Below, one piece after another: positions 58,756 through 64,000 of a DNA stretch of 64,000 nt. Numbering within the stretch: position 1 is the first letter of the stretch; every line of letters begins with the position of its first letter. A program made the position numbers and the translations under genes. Origin of the DNA: Siphonodentalium dalli (taxonomy: Eukaryota; Mollusca; Scaphopoda; Gadilida; Siphonodentaliidae). Under the pieces are notes generated by a model. That model saw only the letters and a list, made by a program, of their open reading frames with translations, ran no database searches and had not been told where the DNA came from. The DNA lies in contig CP136063.1 of NCBI GenBank assembly GCA_032622095.1, positions 26,350,987-26,414,986 on the forward strand, in the 5' to 3' direction.

Positions 58756-60168
58756 CTGGAGTAAAAAAAAAGCACAATGCAATATACGTGAGCACGGGAG
58801 ATGCCCAGAGCCAAGGAGATCACGCGCTCGTTGAACGCTCACACATATTGCAGTTGCAAACAGTAATTGATTACCACCCAAGGCTGGATCTAAGTATAGT
58901 CAGATAAGTAAATAAAGGGCACAATTGACATTTTCCAGACCAACTAAAAGTTCAATTAACATTTCTCAGTGCAATTCTAGGTTATGCTACTAAGTTCAGC
59001 TATGAAATGACAAGGAAGGGGCAATATTCAATATACGTGAGGATGGGATACTCCAAGAGCCAAGGAGATCACGCGCTCGTTGAATGCTCACGCATATTGC
59101 AGTTGCAAACAGTAATTGACTACCACAAAAAGCTGGATCTAAGTATAGTCAGATAAGTAAATGAGGGCACAACTGACATGACATTACACAGACCAACTAA
59201 AATTTCAATTAACATTTCTCGGTGCAATTCTAGGTTATGCTACTAAGTTGAGCTATGAAATGACAAGGAAGGGGCAATATTCAATATACGTGAGGACGGG
59301 AGACTCCAAGAGCCAAGGAGATCACGCGCTCGTTGAATGCTCACGCATATTGCAGTTGCAAACAGTAATTGATTACCACAAAAAGCTGGATCTAAGTATA
59401 GTCAGACAAGTAAATAAAGGGCACAACTGACCTTACCCAGACCAACTAAAATTTCAATTAACATTTCTCAGTGCAATTCTAGGTTATGCTACTAAGTTCA
59501 GCTATGAAATGACAAGGAAGGGGCAATATTCAATATACGTGAGGACGGGAGACTCCAAGAGCCAAGGAGATCACGCGCTCGATGGATGCTCACGCGCTCG
59601 TTGTATACTCAAGCATATTGCAAGTTGCAGTTGAAGTAGTAATTGATTAACAACCTAGGCTAGAACATAATCGCCATATTAAACTGTCGTCAGGATACAT
59701 GTTACATGCAGTTAACTACATACACTAATTGTTTTTTACTAATTCAACAATTTTAATGTCAGGCTGGTAAGACCATGAAACTGGTGAGAAACTTTCTAAA
59801 TTTTTGGCTCTTTTTCGATGAAATCGCCCATATAACTCCTGCTTGCCTAATATGCCCGTACACAATATTAAAACCTGAATTTTGGCTCTATTCTGTTGAA
59901 ATCGCACATATAACTCTTGCTTTTTGTCCCCAAAATAATTACATGTTATACAAAATCAAATATATTTCAAACATGGTTGACTGTGATAAACAATGACCAT
60001 GTTAACACTTCCCAGCCAATATTCAAATAATTATATTAAGGCTGATATTTTCAATCAGTGAAAGGATCAAGTTCCAAATGCGTTTCCACCATCCTGAATG
60101 CCTAATATACCCATTCTCGACAGTGTTCTCAATAATAAATACTGAATGATAAAAAATTTCTTCAGCAC

Positions 60169-60398
60169 ATTTCCAACACTATAGCAAACTTAAGCTTGCG
60201 TTGAGCTGGGGTCACTCTCACCAAAAAAAGTGCTGAAGTTGGAGAATTTTACAACCTGAGGGGGAGTATGAGGTTTTTAATTTCTATTTCAAACCTCATA
60301 CTCCCCCTCAGGTTGTAAAATTCTCCAACTTCAGCAGTTTGTTTGGTGAGAGTGACCCCAGCTCAACGCAAGCTTAAATTTGCTATAGTGTTGGAAAT
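60169..60398. repeat. 230-bp hairpin with ~108-bp arms
   Basis: ATTTCCAACACTATAGCAAA at 60169 pairs with its inverse ending at 60398, and the arms reach AGGTTT/AAACCT around a 14-nt loop (60277-60290). Mismatches are few (an AAAAAAAG/TTTG region). It sits at the satellite border. Confidence 0.93.
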
Positions 60399-61090
60399 TT
60401 CAAACGTCATACCCCCCCCTCATGTTGTAAAATTGTCCAACTGATGACCAATTCAGTCCACAATTTTGACCAATTGTAGTAAAATATTGTTAGCTAATTA
60501 GCTATTTTGCATTGGCCACACCGGGCAGACCATGGTTCGAAAATTTTGAAATCTGAACAAGAACAAAATTGCAATGACACACAGGGCGGACCATGGTTCG
60601 AAAATTTTGAAATCTGAACAAGAAAATTGCAAAATCCTAGAATATAGACTAGCCTCAAGCCATCCAAGAGTTGGACATTTCAAAGCTGAGACCCGCACTT
60701 AGGTTGGAAATTTCCAACTGATAACAGTTCCAATGACAATGTTGACAAAATGTATGTCATAATATTGTTTTCTTAAAGTAACTAGCAGTTTTGACTAACC
60801 AAGGGGGGGGACCAGGACACAAGCTTACCAAGTCTTGGAAACTTCCAATCTGTCAACCCCCCCCCCCCCCGCCCCAAGGTTGGAAAATTTCCAAATAACA
60901 ATTTCAGTCCAAATATTTTACCAAAAATTGGAAAATATGCAAATATTGGTCAAATCAATTAATTCCCCCAATAAATTGTTTGAAAATTAAACTTAACAAG
61001 AACATTTTCAACCTATTGTTGGTGTGAAATTTCAAACTATGAACTAATGTTTTGGCAGGTATGAAATTTCCAACCATTGAAAATTTTGAC
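60399..61090. repeat. degenerate GGAAATTTCCAAC repeats
   Basis: Variants of GTTGGAAATTTCCAAC and of CCCCCCCTCATGTTGTAAAA recur about every 150-200 bp and are related to the hairpin arms. Nested inside, GGCAGACCATGGTTCGAAAA is duplicated at about 60524 and 60586 (62-bp period). A C tract (14 C) lies near 60857. Confidence 0.7.
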
Positions 61091-61240
61091 CAAAGTTGGG
61101 ACACTGTAGCATCTTTCTACACTAAAATCCCATTGCTGTGATCTCTTATAGATTACAGTTACATGTACATGTACCTTTTACTGGGTGTGACAACCAAGTC
61201 AATGAGGCTTCTTCATCTGTTATCCAGCTAATACATGTAT

Positions 61241-61360
61241 CTAACACATGTTTCCATAAGAGATCTAAGTTACCAACTGACTGCATGGTCACAACTAATG
61301 TCACACCATGTGACCTCGTGGGATTAGGTGCATGGACAAGCCTGTGTAGTTTTTCACAAC
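61241..61360 (+). repeat. unoccupied relative of the repeat hit by MITE copy 1
   Basis: AACACATGTTTCCATAAGAG through CACACCATGTGACCTC and GGATTAGGTGCATGGACAAG resembles the two flanks of the MITE at 2864-3351 but has no MITE between them. It is therefore an approximate empty site in a paralogous repeat. Confidence 0.6.
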
Positions 61361-61364
61361 TGGG

Positions 61365-61540
61365 CAGTGGGCTGGGGGGGGGGGTGGTCAGGAAAAAAAT
61401 TCCGGACACTAGGCGCTTTTTTATTTGTTCCGTCCTCTGGGTACCCACCACCCCCTAATTTTTATTTTTTCCGATTCTGGGATAGGGACCCACCCCCTCA
61501 AACTGCTTCAAATAACTATTTTACTCAGTTTTCCTGATCT
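61365..61540. repeat. G-tract element, second copy
   Basis: GGGCTGGGGGGGGGGTGGTC, GGAAAAAAATTCC, T-rich spacer, CCCACCACCCCC and ACCCACCCCCTC, in the order of the element at 19563. ORFs over it are artefacts. Confidence 0.55.
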
Positions 61541-61639
61541 TTTCCGATCAATGTTCCGTAACATGATTAATAGAAGCATTCCTACTTTTATTTACCAACA
61601 ACACTGTAAAGTTTCAAAACAATTCTCCAATAAATGTGG

Positions 61640-62135
61640 GCTGTAGGGTATGCTGATGGATTGACTTTTAAATCCAAGATGGCTGCTGGTGGCCATGTTT
61701 GTTTTAAACAAATCTTGGGGAAAAATGAAGGCTCCCATCTAGAGGTCTCTACGAAGATCCATGTGAAGTTTGGTGACGATTGGATGAGAAATGTGACCTG
61801 TTAAAGGTGTGCTAAAGGATTTGGTCATACAAAGAGTAAAATCCAAGATGACCAAATGGCAGCCATTTTTTTTACAAAATTTGGGAAAAAATGGAAGGCA
61901 CCCATCAAGAGGTCACACCGAAGATCCATATACAGGTTGGTGATGATCGGATGAGGGATAAGCTCTGCAGGGTGTGTTAAAGGATTTAGTGATGCAAAGA
62001 CTAAAATCCAAGATAGCTGCCAGCGGCCATATTTTTCAAAAAAAAAATCATTCAAATTTGACAGCTCCCATCTTGAGGTGATCCTCAACCCATATACCGA
62101 ATATCGTTGAAATCGGTCAAAAGTTTGTTTTAACA
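61640..62135 (-). repeat. three diverged ~150-bp monomers
   Basis: AAATCCAAGATGGCTGCTGG..GGCCATGTTT, CTCCCATCTAGAGGTC, GAAGATCCATGTGAAGTTTG and GATGAGGGATAAG recur. Same family and orientation as 49175-50803 but closest to 40970-41119 and the inverse of 1695-2315. Confidence 0.75.
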
Positions 62136-62183
62136 CCTTTGTTTTATTACGGTTTTTTGAATAATCTATTTTTATTTGAAGAG

Positions 62184-62599
62184 TTAAAGGTACTCAATCC
62201 GAAATGTCGCTCGCAAATTACTATTTCCTTGGCATCGGCGGTAAAAGATATTTGATTCGAGTCGAGGAACCAACCAATCAAAGATCAGAGTGATTAGATA
62301 TCGATGTTTGAAGTCTATTTAATATTTTAAATTTAAGTGGCCCAGTAAACAGTCGACGAGAAGACTTCTCTGACCAAATTGCGGATGAAGATGGATAACT
62401 CTAAAATCGAGTGGCTTTTTTGTGCCAGATATTTGACAAATAACATGTTTTTGGCAATTTTATACTATATTTGACTGTGATTAACATTATTTTTGGGCAA
62501 TTACTCGATTCTGATAACTGAAGCAGCATTTCAAAAACAATTTGTTGTTGTTGGAATCTGATGATATGGGGACCATCGAATCGGATTGAGTACCTTTAA
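62184..62599. mobile_element. TTAA-flanked MITE, copy 3
   Basis: Ends TTAAAGGTACTCAATCCGA and TCGGATTGAGTACCTTTAA are the best preserved of the three copies, with TTAA at 62184-62187 and 62596-62599. It shares TATTTGATTCGAGTCGAGGA with copy 1. Confidence 0.88.
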
Positions 62600-63732
62600 G
62601 TGAAGAGTTTACATTTATTTGAAGAATCTTTTATTGTGTTATGTTTTCATTTACATCAGGTTGAATAAATGCATGATTTTTAATAGAACTAAATCTGAGC
62701 CTTTCCAATATGTCAATGTGCATTGATAGATCCTTAATGAAAACATTTAGCAAGCTGAACTTTTTATTGCCCCTTGGTGTCATCCCTCATTTTTAACTCA
62801 TGGTTAGCTGAGCAAACCCCCCTAACAAGAGTTATGTGCATACCTATTACATAATAGAAGCATTCTTAAAACCTTTTGTCCCATTATTTTGAAGAAAAAT
62901 GACTCTAGGACAAAATTTACAGGGTCAGGAAAAAATGTGTAAGCCGGGCTACCTAACCACCCACCCACCCCCGCCTAGTGTTCGGAAAAAATTTGCAGAC
63001 CCCCCCTGAACTGGGGAGATTAATCCCATGAAACCAGGTCTGGATAAACTGATAACAGTTATTGCTTATTGCCCCAGATTACTGACACAGATTTGGGCCA
63101 AACCACTGGACATGAAGCTATTATGTCCCTGTTTAATGACACACTGACTGGACATAATATGACTGGACATTAGAATGGCTCAAAATAATAAGTGACTCTG
63201 CTAGGGAGAATTAATCCTAAACTTAATTTCAAACACAGCAACACCTAGTCCAAAATTGACTATACATTGAATGTCTTTAGTATCACGTAGATTTTCGACT
63301 AAACAACACCATGACCCCACCATGCACCCACCCCGGTGACCACGTCTCTGATTAAATGATGACTCATGTTAAAATTTTAAGATTGAAAGTTGAACACAGA
63401 ACAGTTGTTGAAATTGATAGGCCTATTAATAATAATCTGATAGTACCGATACTTACAAGTTAATTACATTGATCATTTGATAATTGATTGATTTATTTTT
63501 CTCTCAATTTTTTTCCTAACATCCAAAACAATTGTTTTGACTTTTGTCCAAAATTTGTTGTTGTTGTATTCTTTAATCACTTAATTCATGGCCCCTGGTG
63601 TTGTAGTAATGTGCGTGACCCTTGGTACGTTAAACAGTTACTGGAAAGTTAAAACAAATCTCCATTCACATTGGTTCGATCGCACGGAAGCGAAACCGAA
63701 ACCGGTGTCCATGAAAGACAACTCTACTATAA
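62600..63732. other. mostly unannotated stretch
   Basis: A fragment of the G/C-tract family (GGAAAAAATGTG, CCACCCACCCACCCCCGCC, GGAAAAAATTTGCAGACCCC) lies at 62930-63010. I see no gene. Confidence 0.4.
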
Positions 63733-63909
63733 GTATATTATCGGGTAAATGGAACACACCCCACATTATATGTGAGGAGAGCGACAATATATGTGAGATC
63801 TCTCGGCTCGCGACAAACCTACCTCAGTAATTTGGATCCCGAGTTAAACGTGCTCGTTAATGTTAAAAGACTCACTGTGGAAGACCCAGCAGATATTTCG
63901 GATGCATAA
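63733..63909 (+). CDS. possible C-terminal coding frame, unknown
   Basis: A 58-codon frame without ATG ends YLSNLDPELNVLVNVKRL, TVEDPADISDA, then TAA at 63907. The last 40 residues look protein-like. No acceptor stands out and the window ends soon after. An overlapping frame (63588-63830) is less convincing. Confidence 0.2.
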   Translation, partial: VYYRVNGTHPTLYVRRATIYVRSLGSRQTYLSNLDPELNVLVNVKRLTVEDPADISDA

Positions 63910-64000
63910 CGTAATCGGAATATATTAAGGCTGATTACATATCTGGCCGACGAGTATTCTTTTTGGGCAGTGGTAAGATGCGTTGATGCCCGGTGCGGCT

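Larger units (their letters stand above)
53170..60165 (-). repeat. ~7-kb higher-order satellite, 1465-bp period
   Basis: Built from ~315-bp A units (CTTTCGGCTCTTTTCGGGTG, TTGCATTTTGTCCCCA, TTTTCAATCAGTGAAAGGTT) and ~241-bp B units (AGAGCCAAGGAGATCACGCG, GGCTGGATCTAAGTATAGTC, AATGACAAGGAAGGGGCAAT). From about 55.2 kb the pattern repeats every 1465 bp with near identity over at least two full periods. The first unit is longer (about 1.72 kb) with extra B units, and the end has about four B units. Each higher-order unit holds a 96-nt exon-like ORF on minus. Confidence 0.92.

Overview
The window reads as AT-rich, intron-bearing eukaryotic nuclear DNA, most likely from a marine invertebrate animal. 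No long ORF, ribosome-binding site, operon or rRNA is present. What is present is a tRNA-derived SINE with a 13-bp target duplication, many MITE-like inverted repeats with TA or TTAA target sites, minisatellites, a higher-order satellite and a few short exon-like ORFs bounded by consensus splice sites. I cannot fix the phylum; the repeat style fits many marine invertebrates.

Layout. 1-6.2 kb: a GTAC palindromic minisatellite, ~150-bp CATGGC..GCCAT monomers, a TTAA-flanked MITE (2864-3351) nested in an older repeat, a second MITE (3480-4020) and a coding remnant with one in-frame stop (4477-4990). 6.2-16.4 kb: two copies of one DNA transposon. Copy 1 (6236-8984) is complete, with ~60-bp terminal inverted repeats starting CACTG, a 5-bp AGCTT target duplication and subterminal repeats. 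Copy 2 (13338-16423) lacks its right end but holds a ~510-bp block absent from copy 1. Tandem duplications lie between them. 16.4-20.2 kb: small foldback elements, a possible hAT-transposase-like exon, a GTTGGGCCAACG element, a 24-G run and the SINE. 20.4-28.3 kb: a degenerate minisatellite containing a ~6.1-kb inverted duplication with ~1.87-kb arms. 31.3-38.1 kb: a mosaic of related units with 122-bp and 126-bp tandem repeats. 38.5-50.8 kb: two opposite-facing copies of an element built from ~150-bp monomers, with further inverted repeats between them. 53.2-60.2 kb: a satellite whose later part repeats every 1465 bp. 60.2-64 kb: a long hairpin, G/C-tract elements and a third TTAA MITE.

Genes. 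The best gene evidence is on the minus strand: three exons (51802-51833, 50994-51086, 47054-47148) whose splice sites and phases match, giving the C-terminus of a charged, probably helical protein I cannot name. The large inverted element and other repeats lie in its introns. Upstream on the same strand each 1465-bp satellite unit carries a 96-nt exon-like ORF with a good splice donor; whether it belongs to the same gene is unproven. Everything else is dominated by mobile and tandem DNA, and most ORFs are chance frames in repeats.
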